From contig JABZJV010000027.1 of assembly GCA_015257605.1 (NCBI GenBank), forward strand, positions 1 through 6,815: a stretch of DNA of 6,815 nucleotides. Direction: 5' to 3'. Source of the DNA: Nanosynbacter sp. Lineage in GTDB: Bacteria; Patescibacteriota; Saccharimonadia; Saccharimonadales; Saccharimonadaceae. The first letter of the stretch is position 1. Each line of letters starts with the position of its first letter. A program made the position numbers and the translations under genes. Shown here in pieces: positions 1 through 5,824 of this stretch. The notes under the pieces were generated by a model that was not told where the DNA came from, made no database searches, and saw only the letters and a list, made by a program, of their open reading frames with translations.

Positions 1-561
1 GACGAAACTGTCACCAGCGACGGCTGCACCAAGACTTTTACTATCAAAGCCGCTCAAAACGACCAGAATAACAAGCCAGACAAACCGTCCGAACCGGCGC
101 CGCAGCCGCAAGAGCCGTCGAAACCAGCCGATCCAGGCCAAAACAAGCCAGGCGATCAGAAGCCGACGCCGCAGCAGCCTTCCAAACCTGACAATCAAAA
201 CAAGCCTAACAATCCAGCTCCGCAGCAACCATCGACTCCTGTCAAACCAACAGAGACGTCTAAGCCAACTACACCTACCCAGCCGAGCCAGCCCGACACA
301 AAGCCGAACACACCTAATACACCATCAAAGCCAGCGGCTCCAGCTAATCCAGCGCCTACAAACCAGCAGTCCTCACCAACAGACGCCGCAAATTCCAACG
401 CCACGACTACACAAACAAACACAGCCAACAGCCCGTCTAACAACGCTAGCGCGCCAAACCAACTACCAAAAACTGGTATCAGCGAGCTAGCCGGCCTAGC
501 TGGTACTGGGTCGCTTGGCTACGCGCTGTATGCTTACATAGTATCGCGCAAAAACCGTTAA
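1..561 (+). CDS. C-terminal part of an LPKTG-anchored surface protein (5' end outside window)
   Basis: The frame is open from base 1 to a TAA at 559-561 (186 residues seen) and has no start codon, so the gene begins to the left. Residues 1-20 (DETVTSDGCTKTFTIKAAQN) look like the end of a folded extracellular domain that I cannot name. Residues 21 to about 135 are a proline-rich stalk with irregular repeats such as PSKP, QNKP and PQQP, then an Asn/Thr/Ser-rich segment. LPKTG lies at 155-159, followed by a hydrophobic segment (about 162-180) and a basic tail, SRKNR. That order (stalk, LPxTG, membrane segment, positive tail) is the classic sortase substrate signal: cleavage between Thr and Gly and transfer to the cell envelope. 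No sortase gene is in the window. The ligand or function of the missing N-terminal part is unknown. A strong hairpin terminator follows 35 nt after the stop. Confidence 0.85.
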   Translation, partial: DETVTSDGCTKTFTIKAAQNDQNNKPDKPSEPAPQPQEPSKPADPGQNKPGDQKPTPQQPSKPDNQNKPNNPAPQQPSTPVKPTETSKPTTPTQPSQPDTKPNTPNTPSKPAAPANPAPTNQQSSPTDAANSNATTTQTNTANSPSNNASAPNQLPKTGISELAGLAGTGSLGYALYAYIVSRKNR

Positions 562-595
562 TCTAGCTTGACCGCTCGCACTTTGCTCTAATAAA

Positions 596-628
596 TAACC
601 CCGCTCTTTCGACGGGGCTATTTTATTT
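596..628. terminator. Bidirectional intrinsic terminator between the LPKTG gene and infB
   Basis: A GC stem CCCCG (599-603) / CGGGG (613-617) with a 9-nt loop is extended by flanking A-T pairs around one mismatch. On the plus strand TTTTATTT follows (621-628). On the minus strand the run is TTATTTATT, a weaker U tract. It lies between two convergent genes, so it probably ends the surface-protein transcript and also the rpsA-infB transcript, whose stop codon is at 630-632. Confidence 0.8.
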
Positions 629-629
629 A

Positions 630-2405
630 CTAATTCAGTGTTCGCCTGACCAATTCGCGAGTAAAGAATTCCAGCGTGTCGCCGATAGCCAGCTGCAGCT
701 TCTTCTGCGTCCGCAGGCTCAGGCCGCACATCTCGCCTTCAAATACTTCTTTGGCTTCCTGCTGCTGCCGTTGGACGTTAGCGACCTCTACCTCAGCAAG
801 CTGCTCGCCGCCGCGCTTGACGCGCACTAGCAAATTCGGCGCTACTTTGCCGCTGGTTACTTCGCCGCCGCAAATCACTTCGTCGCGCATAGTACGAAAG
901 ATACCTTTGACTTCTAATACGCCAACTTCCGTCTCGACCACCTCTGGCGACAGCAAAGCTTCCATATTTTTACGAGCATCGTCTAGTAGTTCGTAAATCA
1001 CTTTGTAAGTACGCACCCGCACGTGATCGCGGCTCGCCAAGCGCTTGACTGCTGGCGGTATTTCGACATTGAATCCGTAAATAATAGCATTTGAACTATC
1101 AGCCAGGCGCACGTCGCTCTCGTTGATATTGCCGACGCCGCTGCCAATAATTCGCAGGTCAATAGCGCCACCAGTATCAACCAGCCGCAAGCTATCCATC
1201 ACCGAGGCTAGCGAACCCTGCACGTCGGCCTTGACGATGACGTCGAATTCTTCGCTGTCGTGCTTTTGAGTCATCATTTTCAGCAAATCGGCGCCAGTGA
1301 CGTTGGTGCTGGCAGCTTGCCTTTCTGCTTCAATTTTAGCCTGCTCTACCTGGGCGCGAGCAATTTTCTCATTCTTCACCACAGTGAAGACATCGCCGAA
1401 CTGCGGCAATTCCTTGAACCCGGTAACTGTCACTGGCGTTGACGGGCCAGCTAATTTTAGCGCTTCGCCGCGGAAATTAGCCAGCGTGCGCACTTTGCCG
1501 TATGATGTACCGGCAACCAGAAAATGACTCGGTTTCAGCTGGCCTTGCTCGACTAGCAGATTGACCACCGAACCGCGGCCCTTTTCCATGTGCGCCTCAA
1601 TCACCAAGCCTTCCGCCGGAACGTCAGTATCGGCTTTCAGCTCCTCCATATCAGCCACTAGCAGCACCATATCTAGCAATTTATCGATATTTTCGCCAGT
1701 TTTAGCGCTAATCGGCACCATAATCGTGTCGCCGCCCCATTCCTCTGGATTCAGCTGGTATTCGCTGGCTAATTGAGCTTTAACGCGGTCGATATTGGCG
1801 CCCTCTTTGTCAATTTTGTTGATAGCCACAACAATTTTGGCATTAGCATTGCGCGCGAATTTAATCGCTTCGACCGTTTGCGGCATTACGCCGTCGTCGG
1901 CCGCCACTACAATCACCACTACGTCAGTCAAAACCGCGCCGTGCTGCCGCAGCGCTGCAAAAGCCTCGTGCCCTGGCGTATCTAGCAAGGTGATTACGCG
2001 ATCGCCGCGCTTGGTTTGGTAAGCGCTGATATGCTGGGTAATCCCGCCTGCTTCGCTAGCTACGGTTTTCATGCCGAGAATCGTGTCTAGCAGCGTAGTT
2101 TTACCGTGATCGACATGCCCCATCACTGCTACAATCGGCGGCCGCAGCGATGCCTTGGCAGACGGCTTGTGCAAATGTTGCACTGGCGCAGAATTAACTT
2201 CTTTTCGCTTCAACTGTACAGCAATTTTCAACTCCTCGACGATAATTTGCGCCGTCTCGAAATCAATCCGCTGATTGATCGTCGCCACGATACCGTTTTT
2301 GAACAATTCACCGACAAGCTGCGTTACTGGCAGATTCAGAGCCTCGGCCAATTCTCCAACGGTAATAGAATCGGCAATCATCAGAACTTTCTCTGGCTGG
2401 CTCAT
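630..2405 (-). CDS. infB: Translation initiation factor IF-2
   Basis: IF-2 is the GTPase that places initiator fMet-tRNA on the 30S subunit and promotes 50S joining. The 591-residue protein starts with an IF2-N type domain (about 12-60). The GTPase motifs follow: G1 GHVDHGKT (96-103), G2 GGITQHI (120-126), G3 DTPGH (142-146), G4 NKID (196-199) and G5 SAK (233-235). Domain II covers about 265-345, domain III starts near 386 (FDVIVKADVQGS) and the fMet-tRNA-binding C2 domain occupies about 490-591. It is much shorter than the roughly 890-residue E. coli protein because the long N-terminal extension is absent. The ATG at 2403-2405 is supported by an SD sequence, AAAGGAG (2411-2417), 5 nt upstream. 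It lies 58 nt downstream of rpsA with no terminator between, so the two are probably co-transcribed. The usual neighbours nusA and rbfA are absent. Confidence 0.97.
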   Translation of the reverse strand: MSQPEKVLMIADSITVGELAEALNLPVTQLVGELFKNGIVATINQRIDFETAQIIVEELKIAVQLKRKEVNSAPVQHLHKPSAKASLRPPIVAVMGHVDHGKTTLLDTILGMKTVASEAGGITQHISAYQTKRGDRVITLLDTPGHEAFAALRQHGAVLTDVVVIVVAADDGVMPQTVEAIKFARNANAKIVVAINKIDKEGANIDRVKAQLASEYQLNPEEWGGDTIMVPISAKTGENIDKLLDMVLLVADMEELKADTDVPAEGLVIEAHMEKGRGSVVNLLVEQGQLKPSHFLVAGTSYGKVRTLANFRGEALKLAGPSTPVTVTGFKELPQFGDVFTVVKNEKIARAQVEQAKIEAERQAASTNVTGADLLKMMTQKHDSEEFDVIVKADVQGSLASVMDSLRLVDTGGAIDLRIIGSGVGNINESDVRLADSSNAIIYGFNVEIPPAVKRLASRDHVRVRTYKVIYELLDDARKNMEALLSPEVVETEVGVLEVKGIFRTMRDEVICGGEVTSGKVAPNLLVRVKRGGEQLAEVEVANVQRQQQEAKEVFEGEMCGLSLRTQKKLQLAIGDTLEFFTRELVRRTLN

Positions 2406-2463
2406 GTTTTCTCCTTTCTACCCGCAGCTTATCGGGACAATTATCCGCTAGATGCGCGGGCTG
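2406..2463 (-). other. Structured rpsA-infB intergenic spacer
   Basis: In the mRNA sense the spacer can fold with an outer stem CCCGC (2460-2456) / GCGGG (2425-2421), a middle AGC/GCU, and an inner GGAU-AAUU-GUCC hairpin with one G-U pair. The right arm ends just before UAGAAAGGAG, the infB ribosome binding site. I see no promoter or U tract in it. It may stabilise the 5' end of the infB portion or tune infB translation; this is inference from base pairing only. Confidence 0.4.
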
Positions 2464-3540
2464 TTACTTGGTTTTCTTTTTCTTGCTACCCAAACTCAGG
2501 CTAATTTTGCGGCCTTCGCGGTCAATGTCGAGAATTACGAATTCTTTGCGCTCGTTCAAGGTAAAGACCTTCTCGGGATCAACATCGTTGCCGCTGCCAA
2601 GCTCCGAGATATGCACTAGCGCCTCGACGGCCGGGCTAATCTGGACAAAGGCGCCAAACGGCGTAATCCGCGTGACTGTACCTTCGACTTTTTGACCTTT
2701 TTCGAGCTTCTCAACCTCGTCGAGCCACGGATCTTTGGTCAGCTGCTTGACACTCAAGCTCAAACGGTCTTTGTCGATCGAGATAATTTTAGCTTCAACC
2801 GACTGGCCGACTTTGACGTAATCATTCGGATTACCAACACGCTCCCAGCTGATTTCTGAAATGTGAATCAGCCCCTCGATACCATCAACATTAACAAACG
2901 CGCCGAAATCTACTACACCCGTCACCACGCCTTTAACCGTATCGCCAACTTTCAGCGTAGCAAAACGTGCTGCCAAGCCGTCTTTGATAGCCTCTTTCTC
3001 GGAGAAAATCAATTTGTTAGTCTTGCGGTCGCAGTCCAAAATACGCACTTTCATCGGCCGGCTGACCAGCGCGTTCAAGCGGGCGAGAATTTCGTCCTTG
3101 TCGGCGCTGCCAACGCGCGGATAATGCTCGGCGCTCAACTGCGATACCGGCAAGAAGCCGCGTACACCCTCGTACTCGACCAGCAGTCCGCCGCGGTTCG
3201 CGTCGTACGGCGTAATCTCGACAATTTCAGCAGCATCAAAGTGAGCTTGAATTTCTTCCCAGCCGCGGTCTTTGGCTGCCTTGCGCAAACTCAGCAGGCT
3301 GTAGCCGTTATCAAGTTCTGAATCAATCACGCTTGCCGACACTTCGTCGCCGACATTCAATTGGCGGCCGAAACCGACCTCGCGGCGCGGTACGTAACCA
3401 ATTCCTTGCGCGCCCAAATCTACTAATACTTCGTGTTTTCGCACGCTTAAAACGTGCCCAGTCACCATCTCGCCAGCAACTAGCTGTTTCGCATTGTCGC
3501 CCGCCAAGAGGTCGTCCATCGTAATCGTGGCCTTTGCCAT
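2464..3540 (-). CDS. rpsA: 30S ribosomal protein S1, four S1 domains
   Basis: S1 binds mRNA on the 30S platform and helps load structured or weak-SD messages. The 358-residue protein holds four OB-fold S1 repeats at about 23-88, 100-183, 196-267 and 280-352. The third and fourth carry the clearest signatures (VDFGAFV, GLIHISEIS; TPFGAFV, ALVHISEL). The tail is Lys-rich (SKKKKTK). Four domains match the short S1 type rather than the six-domain E. coli protein. I chose the ATG at 3540 (MAKATITMDDLL) because the protein character starts there. The same frame stays open up to a GTG at 3643-3645 (393 residues), but the extra residues are Cys-rich and unlike S1. No SD lies close to the chosen ATG: the only strong one, AAGGAG, is 48 nt away behind a hairpin. 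Stop is TAA; infB follows. Confidence 0.93.
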   Translation of the reverse strand: MAKATITMDDLLAGDNAKQLVAGEMVTGHVLSVRKHEVLVDLGAQGIGYVPRREVGFGRQLNVGDEVSASVIDSELDNGYSLLSLRKAAKDRGWEEIQAHFDAAEIVEITPYDANRGGLLVEYEGVRGFLPVSQLSAEHYPRVGSADKDEILARLNALVSRPMKVRILDCDRKTNKLIFSEKEAIKDGLAARFATLKVGDTVKGVVTGVVDFGAFVNVDGIEGLIHISEISWERVGNPNDYVKVGQSVEAKIISIDKDRLSLSVKQLTKDPWLDEVEKLEKGQKVEGTVTRITPFGAFVQISPAVEALVHISELGSGNDVDPEKVFTLNERKEFVILDIDREGRKISLSLGSKKKKTK

Positions 3541-3550
3541 AAATACGTCA

Positions 3551-3594
3551 TCAGCAGATACCCGAGGTTCGGGTAAACTCTGCCAACTCTCCTT
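3551..3594 (-). promoter_or_regulatory. Displaced SD and bridging hairpin in the rpsA leader
   Basis: In the mRNA sense AAGGAG (3594-3589) is followed by a hairpin. Its lower stem is GCAGA (3583-3579) with UCUGC (3558-3554). Its upper stem is ACCCGA (3574-3569) with UCGGGU (3565-3560), closed by an ACC loop. Three more pairs (U-A, U-G, G-U) can extend the base. Linear SD-to-ATG spacing is 48 nt. With the extended hairpin folded, about 12 unpaired nt remain. A stem that brings a distant SD near the start codon is known from phage T4 gene 38; that this one works so is inference. Confidence 0.6.
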
Positions 3595-3650
3595 TCTTAA
3601 ATTTAATATTTCTCGAGCAACACAAAACAATGCGCACTCAGCCACTTACT

Positions 3651-3679
3651 AGTATACCTTATCCGACCTCTAATGTCTA
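3651..3679 (-). promoter_or_regulatory. Promoter of the rpsA-infB transcript
   Basis: On the minus strand, TAGACA (3679-3674), a 17-nt spacer and TATACT (3656-3651) form a near-consensus sigma70-type promoter. The first three bases of the -35 box are the TAG stop codon of the upstream LPKTG gene. Initiation would fall near 3644, giving an rpsA leader of about 100 nt. A GTG in the rpsA frame (3645-3643) sits almost at the predicted start site, so a leaderless longer S1 cannot be fully excluded. Confidence 0.75.
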
Positions 3680-4351
3680 GATGAAGCGACGCGATTTGAC
3701 GTAAGCAACCCCCAGCCCCAGCAAGCCGGCACCAGCTACAACCGCTAGCATATCGTCAACTGGGCCAGTCTTCGGTAAGCTGCTGGCTTCATGGCCAGTT
3801 TTCGGCAGCTTGTTGTTAATAGCAGTAGACGAACCTGTTGCCGAGTTATTAGAGCCGCTAGAAACAGTGCTAGAAGCGCTGGAATTGGAGTTGGAATTGG
3901 AAACCGGAGTCGAATTATTAGAATTGCTGCTAGTAGAGGCGCTCGATGTGTCCGACGCGCTTTTTTGGTCGCTCTGGCTGGCCGCGCCAGCGTTCGACTT
4001 CTGTGCTGGATCCGAGCTGTTGTTACTTTTGTTCTTGTCTTCTTGCTTTTTCAATGTATCAGCAAGCGAGTCTTTTTTCTTCTCGTCTTCCTTAGGCTTA
4101 TTAGCTTCAGTATTGCTCTGGTTTGTATCTTTTTTTGGCGCTGGCGCAGTGTTGCTGCTTTGCTCGTTTTGAGTTTTTTGGTCGTTTTTGGCAGTTTCAG
4201 ATTGAGACGTTTGTGCCGTTTGCTGCGTATCTGTCGAATTCAATTCGCCCGAATGGCGCACCATGTACACGCCGCCAACAAACGCCGCTGCTAGCGCCGT
4301 CCCCACCAGCACAAAACCAATCACTGAACCTTTCTCGCTACGATGTGCCAC
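3677..4351 (-). CDS. Low-complexity cell-surface protein with tandem LPKTG motifs
   Basis: The 224-residue protein has an N-terminal hydrophobic segment (about 9-30) after a short basic start, acting as a signal or anchor. Residues 40-180 form a Ser/Asn/Gln/Lys/Thr-rich linker with no aromatic residue and no Cys, hence probably disordered. Two sortase-type motifs follow, LPKTG at 182-186 and again at 192-196, then a membrane segment (about 200-217) and a basic tail, KSRR. The start is GTG (4351-4349), preceded by AGAGGA with 9-10 nt spacing; it is the only usable start, since an in-frame TGA lies just upstream (4369-4367). There is no recognisable enzymatic or binding domain. It may be a cell-wall spacer or a scaffold for glycans. 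It shares its anchor type with the protein at 1-561, but the stalks differ (Ser/Asn here, Pro there). No terminator separates it from rpsA. Confidence 0.85.
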   Translation of the reverse strand: MAHRSEKGSVIGFVLVGTALAAAFVGGVYMVRHSGELNSTDTQQTAQTSQSETAKNDQKTQNEQSSNTAPAPKKDTNQSNTEANKPKEDEKKKDSLADTLKKQEDKNKSNNSSDPAQKSNAGAASQSDQKSASDTSSASTSSNSNNSTPVSNSNSNSSASSTVSSGSNNSATGSSTAINNKLPKTGHEASSLPKTGPVDDMLAVVAGAGLLGLGVAYVKSRRFI

Positions 4352-4389
4352 TTTACTGTTATCCTCTCATAATTACCTTACTTTTCTAT

Positions 4390-4418
4390 ATTATACACCT
4401 TTTCTGCAATAATATCAA
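4390..4418 (-). promoter_or_regulatory. Promoter of the tandem-LPKTG gene
   Basis: On the minus strand, TTGATA (4418-4413), a 17-nt spacer and TATAAT (4395-4390) give a near-perfect housekeeping promoter. Predicted initiation is near 4383, leaving a leader of about 30 nt with the AGAGGA ribosome binding site (4367-4362). Confidence 0.8.
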
Positions 4419-4426
4419 CTATACGC

Positions 4427-4456
4427 TATACTATCGTCTGTGATACGATAGATTCT
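4427..4456 (+). promoter_or_regulatory. ROK-gene promoter region with a 7-bp inverted repeat
   Basis: A -10-like TATACT is at 4427-4432, and an extended -10-like TGATACGAT at 4441-4449 ends 7 nt before the ATG. No convincing -35 box is present for either. A perfect inverted repeat CTATCGT (4431-4437) / ACGATAG (4445-4451), 7-nt spacer, spans both elements and stops 5 nt before the start codon. It could be an operator for a dimeric repressor. No SD precedes the ATG, so the second -10 would produce a leaderless mRNA. Confidence 0.5.
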
Positions 4457-5284
4457 ATGATAGTAACAATCGATACTGGCGGGACAAAGACGCTCGTCAC
4501 CTCTTTTGCCGATAACGGGCACATGGGCAAACCGCTTAAATTTCCCACTCCCAAGGAACCAAAAGCTTATGTCGCTGAACTAAAGCGCGTAGTCCGCGAA
4601 CGCTATTCAGACAAAAAAGTCGATGTTATAGTTATCGCTCTACCTGGTATTATCAAGAATGGCACTGCTGTCTGGTGCCAAAACCTCGGCTGGGCAGATT
4701 TTCACGCTTCCCGCCTACTGCGAGACCTGCTGCCAGGTGTACCGGTACTCATCGAAAACGACGCCAACCTAGCTGGGCTCGCCGAAACGCGGCTTTTGCG
4801 CACAATTCCCAACTGCTCGCTCTATGTCACCGTCAGCACCGGTATCGGCACTGGCGTTTGTACTAACGGCTATATCGACCCGGGCATGCGCTACAGCGAA
4901 GCCGGCCGCGCGCTCGTCGAATATGGCGGCAAGATCCACTCGTGGGAAAGTTTTGCCTCTGGACGGGCCATTGTCGATGCTTATCACAAATTTGCTCGCG
5001 ACATCACCAGCAAACGCACCTGGAAGAAAATTGCTGATCGCATTTCGCGCGGCTTTCTGGCCGTCATCCCGATAATTCAGCCTGACATTATCATCATTGG
5101 CGGTAGCGTCGGTACTTATTTTGAACGGTACGGCGATTACTTGCGCGATATTTTAACTTCGCATCTGCCGCCGCACATTCCATGCCCAAAGATTATTCAA
5201 GCGCGCCACCCCGAGGAAGCGGTTGTCTACGGATGCTATTACTATGGCAAAGATTACTTGGCTCTCGCAAAAAATAAGCGCTGA
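4457..5284 (+). CDS. ROK-family sugar kinase-like protein without the zinc loop
   Basis: ROK proteins phosphorylate hexoses such as glucose, fructose or N-acetylmannosamine with ATP, or act as repressors. This 275-residue protein shows the actin-like ATPase fold: phosphate-1 loop DTGGTKT (6-12), catalytic END (100-102, Asp102 the likely base), phosphate-2 loop STGIGTGV (127-134) and the C-terminal GGSVG (215-219). No DNA-binding helix-turn-helix precedes it, so it is built like a kinase, not a NagC/Mlc-type repressor. Two departures stand out: the sugar-contacting GEIGH motif is SEAGR (147-151), and the Cys-rich zinc loop (CxCGxxGC) is missing, leaving only WESFASG (163-169). It is also shorter than the usual 290-320 residues. 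The substrate is therefore uncertain. The ATG has no SD. The 3' end overlaps the next gene by 41 nt, and the TGA stop lies in a hairpin. Confidence 0.82.
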   Translation: MIVTIDTGGTKTLVTSFADNGHMGKPLKFPTPKEPKAYVAELKRVVRERYSDKKVDVIVIALPGIIKNGTAVWCQNLGWADFHASRLLRDLLPGVPVLIENDANLAGLAETRLLRTIPNCSLYVTVSTGIGTGVCTNGYIDPGMRYSEAGRALVEYGGKIHSWESFASGRAIVDAYHKFARDITSKRTWKKIADRISRGFLAVIPIIQPDIIIIGGSVGTYFERYGDYLRDILTSHLPPHIPCPKIIQARHPEEAVVYGCYYYGKDYLALAKNKR

Positions 5285-5717
5285 CACTTTGTCAGTGCCG
5301 CACCTCGCACATCTCACCCTAGTTCAGGGTGAGATGTTTCGTTGGAATCATCGCGCTTGCGCTATTCACTACAATCCGGCAGATTCTCATGCTTACGAAC
5401 GGCTGATCCACGAATATGGCCACGCCTTGCTAAACCACACTGGCTATTCGCGCGATATTGAGCTAATCGCTATGGAACGCGCCGCCTGGCAAGAAGCCAT
5501 CAAAGCAGCCGCTAGGTTTTCTACCACAATTGACGCCGAGCTAATCGAAAACGACCTCGACACTTATCGCGACTGGCTGCACGCCCGTTCGCAATGCCCG
5601 CACTGCCAAGCTGCCGGCTTGCAATCCAGCGCCAACAAATATTCCTGTCTCGCCTGCGGCCGTTCCTGGCGAGTAAACCAAGCCAAACTATGCCAGCTGC
5701 GCCGCTGGCTTGAATAG
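5244..5717 (+). CDS. Small HEYGH metallopeptidase-like protein with C-terminal zinc ribbon
   Basis: I do not recognise a named family. The 157-residue protein has a zincin-type HEYGH (56-60, an HExxH motif) in a helix-like context, YERLIHEYGHALLNH. A nearby acidic helix, DIELIAMERAAW (71-82), has Glu78 as candidate third metal ligand, as in ImmA/IrrE-like or SprT-like proteins. A four-Cys zinc ribbon follows, CPHC (118-121) and CLAC (135-138), with a basic end. There is no signal peptide or membrane segment, so it is probably cytoplasmic. The ATG at 5244 overlaps the ROK gene by 41 nt and has only a weak SD. Other starts are TTG 5223, TTG 5289 and ATG 5334; the last would still keep HEYGH. 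Codons 12-32 carry two inverted repeats. Translational coupling to the ROK gene is likely. Confidence 0.65.
   Translation: MAKITWLSQKISADTLSVPHLAHLTLVQGEMFRWNHRACAIHYNPADSHAYERLIHEYGHALLNHTGYSRDIELIAMERAAWQEAIKAAARFSTTIDAELIENDLDTYRDWLHARSQCPHCQAAGLQSSANKYSCLACGRSWRVNQAKLCQLRRWLE
5278..5298 (+). promoter_or_regulatory. Hairpin 1 containing the ROK stop codon
   Basis: CTGACA (5281-5286) pairs with TGTCAG (5290-5295) around a CTT loop. Two flanking G-C pairs and one G-U pair extend it to 9 bp (5278-5298). The ROK TGA (5282-5284) is in the stem. No U tract follows. Confidence 0.6.
5309..5337 (+). promoter_or_regulatory. Hairpin 2, perfect 12-bp stem inside the metallopeptidase gene
   Basis: ACATCTCACCCT (5309-5320) is exactly complementary to AGGGTGAGATGT (5326-5337), with a 5-nt loop AGTTC. 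It starts 25 nt after the ROK stop and lies in codons 22-32 of the downstream gene. The 3' arm holds an alternative SD-like AGGGTG and an in-frame ATG (5334-5336), so folding would hide them. Only a short GTTTCGTT follows, so it is at best a weak terminator. It may act as an attenuator, an RNA-stability element or a coupling device. Confidence 0.6.
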
Positions 5718-5775
5718 TCTGCTTGATGCGATAATTTGATCAACTAATTCATAACTACCAACTACTCATAAAACT

Positions 5776-5808
5776 AAAAATGCACCTCCGTAATGGAAGT
5801 GCATTTTT
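5776..5808. terminator. Bidirectional terminator between the metallopeptidase gene and the KGG gene
   Basis: AAAAATGCAC (5776-5785) is perfectly complementary to GTGCATTTTT (5799-5808). Inside, TCC/GGA adds three pairs beyond one mismatch. The terminal A/T runs give a U tract on either strand. It lies 58 nt past the plus-strand stop and 16 nt past the minus-strand stop at 5825, so it probably serves both convergent genes. Confidence 0.9.
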
Positions 5809-5824
5809 GTATAGCCAGCTGGTT

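Noticed and set aside
195..443. Minus-strand Gly/Val-rich frame of 82 residues
   Set aside because: It is the reverse of the proline/threonine-rich stalk at 1-561, which has a convincing LPKTG end.
2438..2454. lac-operator-like AGCGGATAA in the rpsA-infB spacer
   Set aside because: Only nine bases match, there is no symmetric partner and no reason to expect a LacI site there; better explained as part of the spacer stem.
2863..3321. Plus-strand open frame of 152 residues
   Set aside because: It lies wholly antisense to rpsA, has no SD and no protein character; a shadow of the S1 codons.
3541..3645. N-terminal extension of S1 to the GTG at 3645
   Set aside because: The extra 35 residues are Cys-rich and unlike S1, and the frame runs through the SD and hairpin. 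Leaderless initiation at the GTG remains possible but is less likely.
3881..3904. 12-nt period repeat (GGAATTGG twice) in the LPKTG gene
   Set aside because: It simply encodes alternating Ser-Asn; two copies are too few to suggest phase variation or a mobile repeat.
3791..4294. Plus-strand open frames of 167 and 120 residues
   Set aside because: They are antisense to the low-complexity LPKTG gene; the Leu/Cys-rich or Arg-rich composition is what Ser/Asn/Lys codons give in reverse.
5223..5243. TTG start seven codons upstream of the metallopeptidase ATG
   Set aside because: It has no SD and only lengthens the overlap with the ROK gene; ATG at 5244 is simpler.
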